NCBI RefSeq assembly: GCF_042434395.1
Contig: NZ_JBHLTP010000001.1
Location: 62,001 to 126,000 of the forward strand
Source of the DNA: Pontibacillus salicampi
Lineage (GTDB): Bacteria > Bacillota > Bacilli > Bacillales > BH030062
Length of the DNA stretch: 64,000 nucleotides
Reading direction: 5' to 3'
The position numbers were made by a program, and so were the translations under genes. Numbering within the stretch: position 1 is the first letter of the stretch; each line of letters starts with the position of its first letter. Under the pieces are notes generated by a model. The model worked only from the letters and a program-made list of their open reading frames with translations. It was not told the origin of the DNA and searched no databases. Below, piece by piece: positions 1 to 9,152 of this stretch.

Positions 1-321
1 CTCATCAGGAACCTGTGCCAATTGTTCTTTCTTAACCCCTGTTGAGCTCATCACAATGGACCCGCTTCTGGAAACAAGATCCACTTCAGCTCCATCATAC
101 TGCACACCATTTATAATATCATCACTATATTCATGATATTCTCTTAGTTCTTCACTCTGGTATTTTTTTAAAAAGGCGGAAGAGGTTTCTGCGTGATGTT
201 GAAAGGTACTGGCTATCCCTTGATAGTAGTACTGCTTCACTCCAAAATAGACCATCACCTCCACTAGTAGCAGCATTAACACAATTACAGCCATAAACGA
301 AAATATTACCCTGCGTTTCAT
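1..321 (-). CDS. Sensor histidine kinase, N-terminal part (cut by window edge)
   Basis: The 107 visible codons encode a basic start (MKRR), one strong membrane segment at about residues 5-22, and the beginning of an extracytoplasmic domain (Y-rich, then VDLVSRSGSIV). This is the usual front of a PhoR/WalK-style sensor kinase whose kinase core would lie beyond position 1. The ATG overlaps the response-regulator stop as ATGA, so the two are translationally coupled and should form a cognate pair. The kinase domain itself is not visible, so the call rests on the operon context and the membrane topology. The stimulus is unknown. Confidence 0.8.
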   Translation of the reverse strand, partial: MKRRVIFSFMAVIVLMLLLVEVMVYFGVKQYYYQGIASTFQHHAETSSAFLKKYQSEELREYHEYSDDIINGVQYDGAEVDLVSRSGSIVMSSTGVKKEQLAQVPDE

Positions 322-1001
322 GTGACAGAATCGCTCCATTCATAGCCCTTGCCCCATGAGGTCACAATAAAGGCAGGATCAGAAGGGTCTTCCTCTATTT
401 TTTGTCGTAATCTTCTTATATTCACATCAACTATTTTAGGGTCCCCCATGTACGAACTCCCCCAAACCTTATCCATTAAATCATGTCGAGTGACCAATTG
501 TTTCGGGTGACTTATTAGCTCTAATAAGAGCATGAATTCTGTAGGTGTGAGCTCAATAAGAGCTTCATTCTTCCATACTTTTTCTTCCTCCACCTTGAAA
601 GTAAACGGTCCACTAGAAAGGAAGGAGGATGGGACTGGGGAAACACGCCGCAGCAGCGCCTTTATTCTTGCTATTAATTCATTAGGACTAAAGGGCTTTT
701 GGATATAATCATCTGCTCCTGTTACTAATCCATTAATTTTATCCTCTTCCTGCGTTTTAGCTGTAAGCATAATAATACCAATATGGGAATTCATTTCTCT
801 AATATACTCGCATACTTTCATGCCATCTATACCTGGTAACATTAAATCTAATACAATAACCGAGAATTCCTTTTGGCGATATAATTCAAGCGCTTGTTCA
901 CCAGTACTAGCTTCTACAACCTCATAACCAGCCCGCTTTAGGTTTAATACAATAAAGCTTCTAATGGACACCTCATCCTCCACCACTAATACTTGTGCCA
1001 T
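318..1001 (-). CDS. OmpR/PhoB-family response regulator
   Basis: This 227-residue regulator has a receiver domain at residues 1-115 with the acidic pocket VVEDE near the start, the phospho-acceptor Asp52 in VLDLMLPG, and Lys in QKPF near residue 104. A winged-helix DNA-binding domain occupies about residues 125-225 (ELTPTEFMLL, VDVNIRRLRQKIE). Length is typical of the family. It is third in a minus-strand operon after a deacetylase and a lipoprotein and overlaps the kinase gene by 4 nt. Phosphorylation by the adjoining kinase should let it bind direct repeats. A candidate repeat pair lies upstream of the operon at 3175-3193, so autoregulation is plausible. The target regulon is not evident. 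Confidence 0.93.
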   Translation of the reverse strand: MAQVLVVEDEVSIRSFIVLNLKRAGYEVVEASTGEQALELYRQKEFSVIVLDLMLPGIDGMKVCEYIREMNSHIGIIMLTAKTQEEDKINGLVTGADDYIQKPFSPNELIARIKALLRRVSPVPSSFLSSGPFTFKVEEEKVWKNEALIELTPTEFMLLLELISHPKQLVTRHDLMDKVWGSSYMGDPKIVDVNIRRLRQKIEEDPSDPAFIVTSWGKGYEWSDSVT

Positions 1002-1016
1002 ATTTCTCTTCCCTTC

Positions 1017-2249
1017 TTAAGATAGCTGTTCGACCCATAACTGAAATACATTACGGACAGAGCCTAATCCATCTGGTATCTCATAAACATACTTCTCCGT
1101 TTTGGCAAGAACTTGATAGGATTTAGTTGGTTCATACGAAGAGGCGTCCTGCCATTTAACTTCAAAGAGTGTTTCCCCCTCAAGGGAGGTTATGCTCACC
1201 TGTGATTCTTCGGAATTTATTTGTACGTCTTCTCCCCATTCATCAGGGAACTGTATTACAAAATCTCCGTGGTAATAGTTACGCTGGATGTCGTTTAAGC
1301 CTGTTTCTCCGTCCCATTGCTTGTACAAATCAATCCACGGCGTCGCTACCATAGAAGTTTCCTGACCTGGTGGGGAAACCTTCGTTCCTACTTCAAGAAT
1401 GCCATCCTTGTTTATATCTCTACTTTCCACAGGATAGGGGGAGGAAATTGGATCATCTTGAAAAACACGCACCAATTTTCCTTCCTCGTACACTATTAAA
1501 TCCGACATACCTGAGTGAGCGCCAACCTGGCTATCCAGCCAAATCCCTTTCTTATGCTTACTAACCCTTCCTGCCGCAACATTATAATAAGCATTAACGT
1601 AGGGATCTATATCCAGTTTGGAGTTATATTTCAGCTTATTCGTCCCGTTAAATTCATACAGCTTGACATTAGCCGCTTCTAATCTCTTTAAGGTTATGAG
1701 TGTCATATCCTTTCTATTGTCTTCTGTCACATCCATAAGGACGAGATTTGTATATTCTTTTGAATCTATCTGTTGAAGGGCATTACCCTCAAGGTAATAT
1801 AGTCGTAATTGATTGGACTGATTCTCTCCTTGCGTAGCCCCAATTAATAGCAGGGGAGGTGTATTGGATTGACTTACGAAGGTAAGATAATCTAATTCGT
1901 CTCCTTCAATCTGAGTCTTCACAATAGGTTCCCATGTACTGTCAAATGAAAAAACGACTAAATGAAAATATGAAAGATATTCCGATTCCTTATACAGCAC
2001 TATTGCTTCTTCCTTGCCATCATCATTCAAATCCTTTTGAAAAATTGTCTGTTGATTGTCTCCTTTACGCGGCGCCATTAGAGGAGTATTACTAGGAACA
2101 TGCTCCTCTATCACACGCTGTAAGGAGTACTGTTTCTCTCCTTTTGAAGGAGGAGAGATTAATTGGGCCGGAGGAGATTGGTGTAGTGCGCAGCCACTAA
2201 TGAACAGAAGGAACCAAACTGCTCCCGCCATTTTTACCATTTTCTTCAT
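1017..2249 (-). CDS. Lipoprotein of unknown function in a two-component operon
   Basis: The 410-residue product begins with a lipoprotein signal (MKKMVKMAG, hydrophobic core, lipobox ISGC), predicting lipidation at Cys20 and anchoring on the outer face of the membrane. The body has several DLNDDGKEEAIV- and DINKDGILEVG-like stretches resembling FG-GAP/VCBS repeat blades, suggesting a beta-propeller-like fold. No catalytic motif was recognised. It is 15 nt upstream of the response regulator and 53 nt downstream of the deacetylase, so it may be an envelope sensor accessory or an output of that system. The function is unassigned; the lipoprotein call is firm. Confidence 0.85.
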   Translation of the reverse strand: MKKMVKMAGAVWFLLFISGCALHQSPPAQLISPPSKGEKQYSLQRVIEEHVPSNTPLMAPRKGDNQQTIFQKDLNDDGKEEAIVLYKESEYLSYFHLVVFSFDSTWEPIVKTQIEGDELDYLTFVSQSNTPPLLLIGATQGENQSNQLRLYYLEGNALQQIDSKEYTNLVLMDVTEDNRKDMTLITLKRLEAANVKLYEFNGTNKLKYNSKLDIDPYVNAYYNVAAGRVSKHKKGIWLDSQVGAHSGMSDLIVYEEGKLVRVFQDDPISSPYPVESRDINKDGILEVGTKVSPPGQETSMVATPWIDLYKQWDGETGLNDIQRNYYHGDFVIQFPDEWGEDVQINSEESQVSITSLEGETLFEVKWQDASSYEPTKSYQVLAKTEKYVYEIPDGLGSVRNVFQLWVEQLS

Positions 2250-2302
2250 TTATTTCCCATCCTTTGTTATATCGTTTGTATAGAACGAGATCAGGATACA
2301 CA

Positions 2303-3115
2303 TTACGATTGAAATTGAACTGGCTCCATGCTTTCTTGTACAGCCTTAAATGTAAACCCTTGTTCACTAAGAATAGACAACAATACATCCAGGTGCTCGA
2401 GAGTAGTTTGTCTTTCGTGCATGAGAACGACCATCGGCCTGTCTGTTTGACACAACATATTCACCTTATTGATGACCTTCTGCACATATCGCTTATCCTT
2501 GTACTCCCAGTCCTTGCTATCGATGTTCCAATCCCACAAATGGTATCCCTGCTGTTTCACTGCCCGCCTATATGCTGGTGTCATGTTAGGCACACTCCCA
2601 TAAGGTGTACGAATTAAGTGAGATTGTTTTCCTGTTATAGAGTGCAATGTATGTTGGGCTTGGTTCATTTCAGACAGGACGGAATGCTTGGATGCATAAA
2701 ACCTAGATTGATCATGGGATACACCATGCAGGCCTACCGAGTGCCCCTCTTCACTCATTCGTCGTACAGCTCCCTTATACCGCTTCATCTGAGGCTCCAG
2801 CATAAAGAAAGTAGCCTTTGCATTGTAATCATTTAATAAATTTAAGATGGCCTCTGAGTTCTGATTAGGCCCATCGTCAAACGTTAAATATATCACATCT
2901 TCCCTCTCAGGCTGTTCTCTTGGAAATCTTTGTTCTGGTACACTCTCCTTCTTGCTTAAAGAATGGGAAGCCTGATTAGAAAATGAAAGTGATGGCAAAT
3001 TATCCTTCATAGGGTTATTCCATTGTATAAGTAAAATCAATAAAAGGATGACCACACATAGTATTACTATTTCTGTTCCAGCTATTTTTAGTCTTTTTTT
3101 ACTGCGATCATTCAC
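2303..3115 (-). CDS. Membrane-anchored polysaccharide deacetylase (NodB domain)
   Basis: A cytoplasmic basic tail and one membrane anchor (about residues 14-35) precede a NodB/CE4 domain. Its motifs are intact: TFDDGP with the catalytic and metal Asp pair, HGVSHD with the metal His pair, RTPYG, DWNIDSKDW and a terminal LMHE. It should remove N-acetyl groups from cell-wall glycan or another surface polysaccharide outside the membrane. The GTG start at 3115 is chosen because AGGGGAGAG lies just upstream; a longer TTG-started frame lacks such a site. It heads the operon with a lipoprotein and a two-component system, suggesting envelope-stress control. The exact substrate (peptidoglycan or exopolysaccharide) cannot be told. 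Confidence 0.9.
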   Translation of the reverse strand: MNDRSKKRLKIAGTEIVILCVVILLLILLIQWNNPMKDNLPSLSFSNQASHSLSKKESVPEQRFPREQPEREDVIYLTFDDGPNQNSEAILNLLNDYNAKATFFMLEPQMKRYKGAVRRMSEEGHSVGLHGVSHDQSRFYASKHSVLSEMNQAQHTLHSITGKQSHLIRTPYGSVPNMTPAYRRAVKQQGYHLWDWNIDSKDWEYKDKRYVQKVINKVNMLCQTDRPMVVLMHERQTTLEHLDVLLSILSEQGFTFKAVQESMEPVQFQS

Positions 3116-3174
3116 TGTTCTCTCCCCTTTTTCTCTATTTCTATACAAATAGTAATAAAGAGTCAGAGAGAAAG

Positions 3175-3193
3175 GGTAACAACGAGGTTACAA
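3175..3193 (-). promoter_or_regulatory. Direct repeat upstream of the deacetylase/two-component operon
   Basis: On the minus strand TTGTAACC and TTGTTACC occur in the same orientation with starts exactly 11 nt apart, about 60 nt before the GTG start. OmpR/PhoB-family regulators bind tandem sites with one-helical-turn spacing, so this is a candidate autoregulatory site. The same bases also form a GTAAC/GTTAC inverted repeat, so another reader is possible. Confidence 0.4.
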
Positions 3194-3240
3194 ATTTGGC
3201 TAAGAAGAGAACTATTAGTAAGGATTACTACCTTAATACA

Positions 3241-3271
3241 AAAAAATCCCCCACACCAAATGGCGTGAGGG
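3241..3271 (-). terminator. Rho-independent terminator of the symporter gene
   Basis: Read on the minus strand, CCCTCACGCC, loop ATTT, GGTGTGGGGG forms a 10-bp stem (two G-T pairs) followed by ATTTTTTTGT. It begins 9 nt after the symporter stop. Confidence 0.88.
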
Positions 3272-3279
3272 AACCTGTA

Positions 3280-4518
3280 TTAGGCAGTTGCCTGATCTTC
3301 ATCGAGATGCTTTTGTTCCGTTTTATTAATAACGGTTGTACCTACTAAATCACCGGTTACATTAAGGGAGGTGGCACCCATACCTACTAGAGCATCAATT
3401 GAGGTTAAAATAGCGACTGCTTCCATAGGAAGACCCACTTGAGTGAAGACCGTTGCTATCATAACGATACCAGCTCCAGGGACACCTGCAGTACCGATAG
3501 ATGCGAGCGTACCAACAATCACAATAGTAAGCATTTCTGTTATCCCAAGGCTTGCACCTGTATAATTAGCTGCGAAAACAGCAGATACCGCAATGCGAAT
3601 AGCTGCCCCATCCATATTAATTGTCGCGCCTAATGGGAGACTGAAGCCGTAAAGGCTTTTAGACAGCCCAAGACGGTTTGCTGCATTTAACGTAAGCGGG
3701 AGTGTACCAGAACTGCTTTGCGTAACGAATGCAGTAATCATTGGATTACGAGCTTGCGCAAAGAATTGCCCTGGACTTACCTTGAAAATCAGCATGATGA
3801 CTACATATATAGCAATCTGTACCAACAGTGCTACATATAAGACTAGGACCATGTTTCCAAGGGATTTGATTGTGTCTATCCCCTGATTCCCTACTGTTTC
3901 AGCGATAATAGCAAAGATACCAATAGGAACATATTGCAGAATAACATTCATGATTTTAAACGTCGCTTCGTTTAAACCGTTTACTACCTTAAACACACTT
4001 TCCCCAAGTTCCTCGTGCTCCTGTGAATTTCTTAGGGCAGAGATGGCAATACCGAAAGTAAGTGCTGTAAAGATAATTCCAAGCAGATTCATTTCACTAA
4101 AGGCTTGTACGATATTAGTTGGAACGATATTTAATAGCACACTTGCTACACCAGGGTGTTCATTTGCTTCTATTGTTTGATCCGTTTGCGCAGAAACGCC
4201 GCTTCCCGGTTCCAGTAAGCTCGCAACAACAAGCCCTACCGTAATAGCCAGCGCTGAGGAAATAAGGTAGTATAAAAATACCTTCCCTCCCATCCTACTT
4301 AAATTGCCAGGACGAGTTTGGTTCACCCCAACAATCAGAGTAAATAAAATTAACGGAACGATGATAAACTGAAGCAATCGCATTAACAAATCACCAAGTG
4401 GTGCTAATACCGATGCTTGTTCGCCAACTATAATACCAACTATAATACCAAGAATAAGTGCAACCGAAATTTTAGCGATTAAGGAAACATTCAAGTATCC
4501 TTTCCACAATTGTTTCAT
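3280..4518 (-). CDS. Dicarboxylate/amino acid:cation symporter (DAACS family)
   Basis: The 412-residue polytopic protein has the DAACS hallmarks: a serine-rich re-entrant loop (TQSSSGTLPLTL, about residues 265-276), then the NMDGAA cation/substrate motif in transmembrane segment 7 and a GVPGAG motif near residue 340. It should import glutamate, aspartate or a C4-dicarboxylate with Na+ or H+. The closest Bacillus types are GltP, GltT and DctP; sequence reading alone does not choose among them. It is monocistronic, with its own terminator just downstream and a well-placed AGGAGG site before the ATG. Membrane protein. Confidence 0.92.
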   Translation of the reverse strand: MKQLWKGYLNVSLIAKISVALILGIIVGIIVGEQASVLAPLGDLLMRLLQFIIVPLILFTLIVGVNQTRPGNLSRMGGKVFLYYLISSALAITVGLVVASLLEPGSGVSAQTDQTIEANEHPGVASVLLNIVPTNIVQAFSEMNLLGIIFTALTFGIAISALRNSQEHEELGESVFKVVNGLNEATFKIMNVILQYVPIGIFAIIAETVGNQGIDTIKSLGNMVLVLYVALLVQIAIYVVIMLIFKVSPGQFFAQARNPMITAFVTQSSSGTLPLTLNAANRLGLSKSLYGFSLPLGATINMDGAAIRIAVSAVFAANYTGASLGITEMLTIVIVGTLASIGTAGVPGAGIVMIATVFTQVGLPMEAVAILTSIDALVGMGATSLNVTGDLVGTTVINKTEQKHLDEDQATA

Positions 4519-4728
4519 TCTGTCCCTCCTCCTTTTTTTAATTCACATAATGTTTATCTAATTAATCAGGTTTAATAAAAGTACTAAATTACAGCGCACT
4601 TGTCAAAGTCAGTGCCTTTAATTCGAGATGTTTATCAATCGTATTCTACTTTAACCCGGCGAGGTATCATATGAAAAGCTAGATGCTCGCTCTTAGACCC
4701 ACTTTCTCTACACAGTCTGTTACAATTA

Positions 4729-4737
4729 TGCTATAAA
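4729..4737 (+). promoter_or_regulatory. Extended -10 element upstream of manR-like gene
   Basis: TGC followed by TATAAA makes a good extended -10 about 50 nt before the ATG. The -35 region is poor, which fits an extended -10 promoter. Elsewhere in the 266-bp gap between the divergent genes (4519-4784) no convincing operator was seen. Confidence 0.35.
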
Positions 4738-4784
4738 TTGATATGACCTATTACCTATACTAATTATTGTAAGGAGACAGCACG

Positions 4785-6728
4785 ATGAACGTCATCCAAA
4801 CTAAAATCCTTTTGTTCCTACTGAGTCATGCTAATCAATACGTTCTTATTCAAGTGTTAGCCAAGAAATTTCACTGTTCTGAAAAGACGATACGGAATCA
4901 CCTGAAGCGGATAGAAGCCTATTTGCAGTCAGAATCCTTTCAGGCGGAAATAATCCGCAAACCAGGATTCGGCATTTACCTTAACATCCAACAAGACTAT
5001 ATAAGTCAATTATACAAACACTTATCAAAGATAAATCACGAAGAAGAATTGGATGAAGCAGAACGACGAATACAAATCACCTATAAATTGTTGATGGAAA
5101 CAAAAGCAATCACTATGAAGGGATTATCTGCATACTATTTTGTCTCTAAGTCCATTATTAAAAAGGACATTGAAGCTATTCAAGAATGGCTTGCCCCCTT
5201 TCAGTTATCCCTAGCCTCTAAGCAAAGAATTGGCCTAGTCATTAATGGAACAGAAAAAAATAAACGCGCTGCCTTAGCTAGATTAACCTCATGGGAGAAA
5301 AACGGAGATTCAGGTAGCCTGATGATGGAGCAGCTGTTTGATCACCAGGAAATCGTCCTTGTCAGACAAGCGTTGCAATCCTTTCAGCATACTTATGACA
5401 TCCCTTATGCTGACGAGACAGTAGAAGGGCTTATCCTCCATATACTCCTCACCATCAAGAGGATTAAATTACATAAGACGATGGTGATGTCAGAGGATGA
5501 ATTGGCTACTTTAAAGCAGCAACAAGAATATGGATGGGCTTCGGAATTAGTTCGTTCATTAGAAAAACCATTTGTTGTCCATTTCCCTGAAGCAGAAATC
5601 GCCTACATTACGTTGCATATCAGAAGCGGTAGACTCCGCTATGGCACCCATTATCCGTCCTTTCCGGAAGAAACGACGGAAAAGCTGTCTTTGGTTAGCA
5701 ATCACCTAATTGGCCATATCACAACGATATTTGGGTTTGACTTCTCAAGCGATGATCAGCTTAAAAATGGACTTCACACTCATCTGGAGACAACTCTAAA
5801 GCGATTGGAGTATGGATTTTCTGTGCCTAATCCAATGCTTGAAAATATTAAACAAATGTACCCTTACCTATTTGATCAAATTGTCTTTTCGTTGGACGAG
5901 ATTAAGGATGCTCTTGCTGTAAATATTCCAGAGGAAGAAGCCGCCTATCTTGTACTTCATTTCCAAGCCTCGATAGAACGCTTTTCTTCCAGTCGGCATC
6001 ATCAAGTGAACACACTCATTGTATGCCACATGGGAATGGGAATGTCGCAGCTCCTCCGTACCAAAATAGAGCGGCAGTTTCCGATGGTACAGGTGATAGC
6101 CAGTATTGCCAAAGCAGATGTAGCTCAATATATCCAGGAGCATACAATTGATTGCATTGTGTCAACGACTGAGCTAACCGTACACGATATACCAACTATT
6201 GTTGTGTCCCCCCTGCTAGAAAGAAAGGACACAGAAAGGCTTCAGCACTTTTTCAAAAACCCAAAGGATGCGATGACTACTCCGAAGAAAGAGTCCATAT
6301 TATTGCAGTACACTAGTCCGTTTCTTGTCTACTTGGACCAACCCGTAAATCATCGCTTTACCATTATCGAACAGCTAGCGAGGAAGTTGAGCAGCAAAGG
6401 ATATGTGAAGCCAGAATATATGGAAAGCTGCATCCAGCGGGAGCAGTGGTCATCGACTAATATTGGTGGCTTTCTAGCCATCCCCCACGGCAGCCCCCAG
6501 TACGTAAATCAGTCGTCCATCGCCATAGCCACGCTGGAGGAGCCAATAGATTGGGGCACTGGCAAGGTGAAAATGGTCTGTTTATTAGGCATGAAATACA
6601 AATCTCAGGAGGAAGCGAGGCAACTATTTGAGGAATTGTCCACACTCAGCGAATCGCCCTCCTTAATACAAGCTTTAACGCAATCCAATGACGTCATGAC
6701 GTTTTTATCATCCTTACAATCTAAATAA
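4785..6728 (+). CDS. manR: PRD-containing transcription activator, ManR-like
   Basis: The 647-residue protein has the ManR/LicR layout. It has an N-terminal helix-turn-helix (about 1-65, CSEKTIRNHLKRIE), a second HTH/Mga segment (to about 170), and two PTS-regulation domains with paired histidines (HILLTIKRIKLHK and YITLHIRSG, then HTHLETTLKR and YLVLHFQAS). An EIIB-like domain with IVCHMGMGMSQLL (about 410-490) and a C-terminal EIIA-Fru-like domain with the phospho-His context AIPHGSP follow. In B. subtilis, ManR (similar length) activates mannose genes when PTS phosphorylation signals sugar presence. The PTS permease gene follows 109 nt downstream, which supports the ManR-ManP assignment. 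The true inducer could be fructose or mannose. Confidence 0.85.
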   Translation: MNVIQTKILLFLLSHANQYVLIQVLAKKFHCSEKTIRNHLKRIEAYLQSESFQAEIIRKPGFGIYLNIQQDYISQLYKHLSKINHEEELDEAERRIQITYKLLMETKAITMKGLSAYYFVSKSIIKKDIEAIQEWLAPFQLSLASKQRIGLVINGTEKNKRAALARLTSWEKNGDSGSLMMEQLFDHQEIVLVRQALQSFQHTYDIPYADETVEGLILHILLTIKRIKLHKTMVMSEDELATLKQQQEYGWASELVRSLEKPFVVHFPEAEIAYITLHIRSGRLRYGTHYPSFPEETTEKLSLVSNHLIGHITTIFGFDFSSDDQLKNGLHTHLETTLKRLEYGFSVPNPMLENIKQMYPYLFDQIVFSLDEIKDALAVNIPEEEAAYLVLHFQASIERFSSSRHHQVNTLIVCHMGMGMSQLLRTKIERQFPMVQVIASIAKADVAQYIQEHTIDCIVSTTELTVHDIPTIVVSPLLERKDTERLQHFFKNPKDAMTTPKKESILLQYTSPFLVYLDQPVNHRFTIIEQLARKLSSKGYVKPEYMESCIQREQWSSTNIGGFLAIPHGSPQYVNQSSIAIATLEEPIDWGTGKVKMVCLLGMKYKSQEEARQLFEELSTLSESPSLIQALTQSNDVMTFLSSLQSK

Positions 6729-6798
6729 AACGAAATGTTCCACAGCCTCCGGTAATGAAAGCGCATTATTACCCCTCTTTTCCTTGTTACACTAAACA

Positions 6799-6812
6799 TG
6801 TAAACGATAACA
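6799..6812 (+). promoter_or_regulatory. CcpA catabolite-responsive element (cre)
   Basis: TGTAAACGATAACA agrees at every position with the cre consensus TGWAANCGNTNWCA. It sits 25-39 nt upstream of the PTS gene ATG, at or just after the likely transcription start, where CcpA/HPr-Ser-P would repress manP when glucose is present. Confidence 0.85.
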
Positions 6813-6837
6813 AAAGAGACGAAGGGGGATATTACGC

Positions 6838-8766
6838 ATGAAACTACTAGCTATTACATCATGTCCCAATGGCATCGCCCATACGTACATGGCAGCAGAG
6901 AATTTACAAAAAGCTGCTGATGCACTCAATGTAGAGATAAAAATAGAAACACAGGGCTCCATTGGAGTAGAAAATGAATTCACACAGCAAGACATACAAG
7001 AAGCAGATGGTATCATCATTGCCGCAGACAAAACCGTTAACAAAGAGCGCTTCGTCGGGAAAAAGCTAATTGCTGTTGGAGTACAGGAAGGCATCAACTC
7101 TCCAGAAAAGCTAATTAACCGCATGCTAAACGGAGATGCCAGCATCCATCAGGAAAGCGGTGGAGGAAGCTCTTCTTCCGAGCAGCAGCAGGGTAACCAA
7201 AATGCCTTTTACCGCCACCTAATGAACGGCGTATCCTATATGATTCCATTCATCGTAATAGGTGGGCTGCTTATTGCCATTGCCCTTACGATTGGGGGAA
7301 CATCCGAAACAGGAAGTGGTATTTCCATCCCAGAGGATTCCTTCTGGAAGACGATAGAAAGTATCGGCGCAGCTTCATTCTCCTTCATGGTTCCGATTCT
7401 AGCTGGCTTTATTGCCTACAGTATTGCCGATCGCCCTGGTCTAGCACCTGGTATGGTAGGGGGCTACATCGCAACACACGGAGAACTGTATGGAAGCGAA
7501 GCTGGTGCAGGCTTTCTTGGTGGTATTGTAGCTGGTTTCCTAGCAGGTTACATTGCCCTTTGGATTAAACGAATTAAAGTACCGCAGGTCATGCAGCCCA
7601 TTATGCCAATTATTGTTATTCCCGTGTTGGCATCTCTTGCAGTAGGAATCATCTTTGTCACACTAATCGGAGCACCTATCGCCCAAGTATTCGTGGCTCT
7701 AACAAGCTGGTTAGAGGGAATGCAAGGAACTAGCTCCATACTGCTTGCCCTAATTCTCGGAGGTATGATTGCCTTTGATATGGGTGGACCAGTCAATAAA
7801 GTAGCCTTTCTCTTCGGATCCGCCATGATTGGAGAAGGCAACTACGAAATTATGGGGCCGATTGCGGTAGCCATCGCTGTTCCGCCAATCGGTATGGGAC
7901 TTGCTACCTTCCTAAACCGTAAGAAGTTCCAGGCAGCTGAAATCGAAACAGGAAAAGCCTCCTTCACAATGGGATTGTTTGGTATTACAGAAGGCGCTAT
8001 CCCATTCGCAGCTCAAGATCCATTCCGTGTCATTCCAAGTAACATGCTAGGTGCTATGGTGGGCGCTGTCATTGCTATGATGAGCGGAGTGGGAGACCGC
8101 GTTGCTCACGGCGGACCAATCGTTGGTGTCCTAGGTGCCGTTGATAACGTCATTATGTTCTTTGTCGCTATCATTGCAGGCTCCTTCGTTACCGCTATAA
8201 CAGCTAACCTGCTAAAGAAGGATGTCCAACCAGCCACTAAAGAAAGGCCGGAAGCTACCGAAGAAGAGGAGCCTACTGAACACTCTGGAGACGGACAAGA
8301 GGAAGAAGTAAGCAGACTAGTAGATATCACGAGTAAGAATTTAATTGAGCCGAATCTTCGCGGAAACACACAAGAGGAGGTCCTCGATGAAATGATCGAG
8401 CTACTGAATCAGGATGGTATCGTTCAATCCAAAGCAAATGTGAAAGAAGCCATTCTGGCCCGCGAAGCAGAAAGTACTACAGGCATCGGCATGAACATCG
8501 CCATCCCCCACGCTAAATCGAATGCTGTGACGAAACCAAGGGTTGTCTTTGGTATCAAGCAAGATGGCGTGGATTGGCACAGCTTTGATGGAACACCCGC
8601 AAAGCTAATCTTTATGATCACCGTTCCTCGAGATAATGAGGGAGATCAACACTTAAAAATCTTACAGATGCTATCCCGCAAACTAATGGACGACACATTC
8701 CGTGAACAGCTCCTGCAAGCAAGAACTAAAGAGGACGCATACAAGCTCTTAGAAAGTATAGAATAA
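6838..8766 (+). CDS. manP: PTS permease EIIBCA, mannose/fructose type (ManP-like)
   Basis: The 642-residue fusion has the order IIB-IIC-IIA. The IIB domain (about 1-100) has the phospho-cysteine in TSCPNGIAHTYMAAE (Cys8). The membrane IIC domain (about 125-465) has GMIAFDMGGPVNK and TEGAIPFAAQDP, and an acidic linker follows. The IIA domain (about 500-642) has the phospho-His near residue 558 in IAIPHAKS. It transports and phosphorylates a hexose using phosphate from HPr. Domain order and size match B. subtilis ManP, and the ManR-like gene lies directly upstream. The ATG has an AAGGGGG site, a perfect cre lies upstream, and a terminator follows. No manA (mannose-6-phosphate isomerase) is adjacent, so a fructose-type substrate remains possible. 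Confidence 0.9.
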   Translation: MKLLAITSCPNGIAHTYMAAENLQKAADALNVEIKIETQGSIGVENEFTQQDIQEADGIIIAADKTVNKERFVGKKLIAVGVQEGINSPEKLINRMLNGDASIHQESGGGSSSSEQQQGNQNAFYRHLMNGVSYMIPFIVIGGLLIAIALTIGGTSETGSGISIPEDSFWKTIESIGAASFSFMVPILAGFIAYSIADRPGLAPGMVGGYIATHGELYGSEAGAGFLGGIVAGFLAGYIALWIKRIKVPQVMQPIMPIIVIPVLASLAVGIIFVTLIGAPIAQVFVALTSWLEGMQGTSSILLALILGGMIAFDMGGPVNKVAFLFGSAMIGEGNYEIMGPIAVAIAVPPIGMGLATFLNRKKFQAAEIETGKASFTMGLFGITEGAIPFAAQDPFRVIPSNMLGAMVGAVIAMMSGVGDRVAHGGPIVGVLGAVDNVIMFFVAIIAGSFVTAITANLLKKDVQPATKERPEATEEEEPTEHSGDGQEEEVSRLVDITSKNLIEPNLRGNTQEEVLDEMIELLNQDGIVQSKANVKEAILAREAESTTGIGMNIAIPHAKSNAVTKPRVVFGIKQDGVDWHSFDGTPAKLIFMITVPRDNEGDQHLKILQMLSRKLMDDTFREQLLQARTKEDAYKLLESIE

Positions 8767-8772
8767 TAAAGG

Positions 8773-8804
8773 AATCCCGAGCCAATTTGGTTCGGGATTT
8801 TTTT
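8773..8804 (+). terminator. Terminator of manP
   Basis: AATCCCGAGCC, loop AATTT, GGTTCGGGATT gives an 11-bp stem with one mismatch-tolerant pair, followed by TTTTTTG just after the manP stop. Confidence 0.93.
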
Positions 8805-8909
8805 GTAGTCACTATGAAGGTTTCCCGTGTAAAGGAAGAAACAGAACTATTCATCAAAAGATAGTAGTCCGCTTACCCAGTCACCTCATTGGTAAGATAG
8901 CGTCCCATT

Positions 8910-9149
8910 TTAAATTCTCTTGACCATAGCTAAATAAACCGAAGAGGCAATGCTTTGAATGAAGAAGACAACCATAACATAATGCATAAACAGCTCTCGA
9001 GGCATTATATCTACAATAGCCACTAGGATAATTCCAAGTATGACACCACCGGTTAATATGGAGTAGGAGAATGATTTAATTTTGAGAATTAACCACCTCC
9101 CCCTCTCATCAGTTGATTCCTTCTTTCTTTCGAAGTTAGCCTTGTATAT
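8910..9149 (-). pseudogene. 5'-truncated small membrane protein gene
   Basis: On the minus strand an open frame of about 79 codons reads NFERKKESTDERGRWLIL, then two hydrophobic segments (SILTGGVILGIILVAIVDIM and MVVFFIQSIASSVYLAMV), ending MVKRI-stop. There is no ATG, GTG or TTG start with a ribosome site before the helices, and an in-frame TGA closes the frame at 9150. The sequence looks like the body and tail of a two-helix Bacillus membrane protein whose front has been lost where the unusual 9.15-9.41 kb block begins. The family is not identified. A non-canonical start is a less likely alternative. Confidence 0.5.
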
Positions 9150-9152
9150 TCA

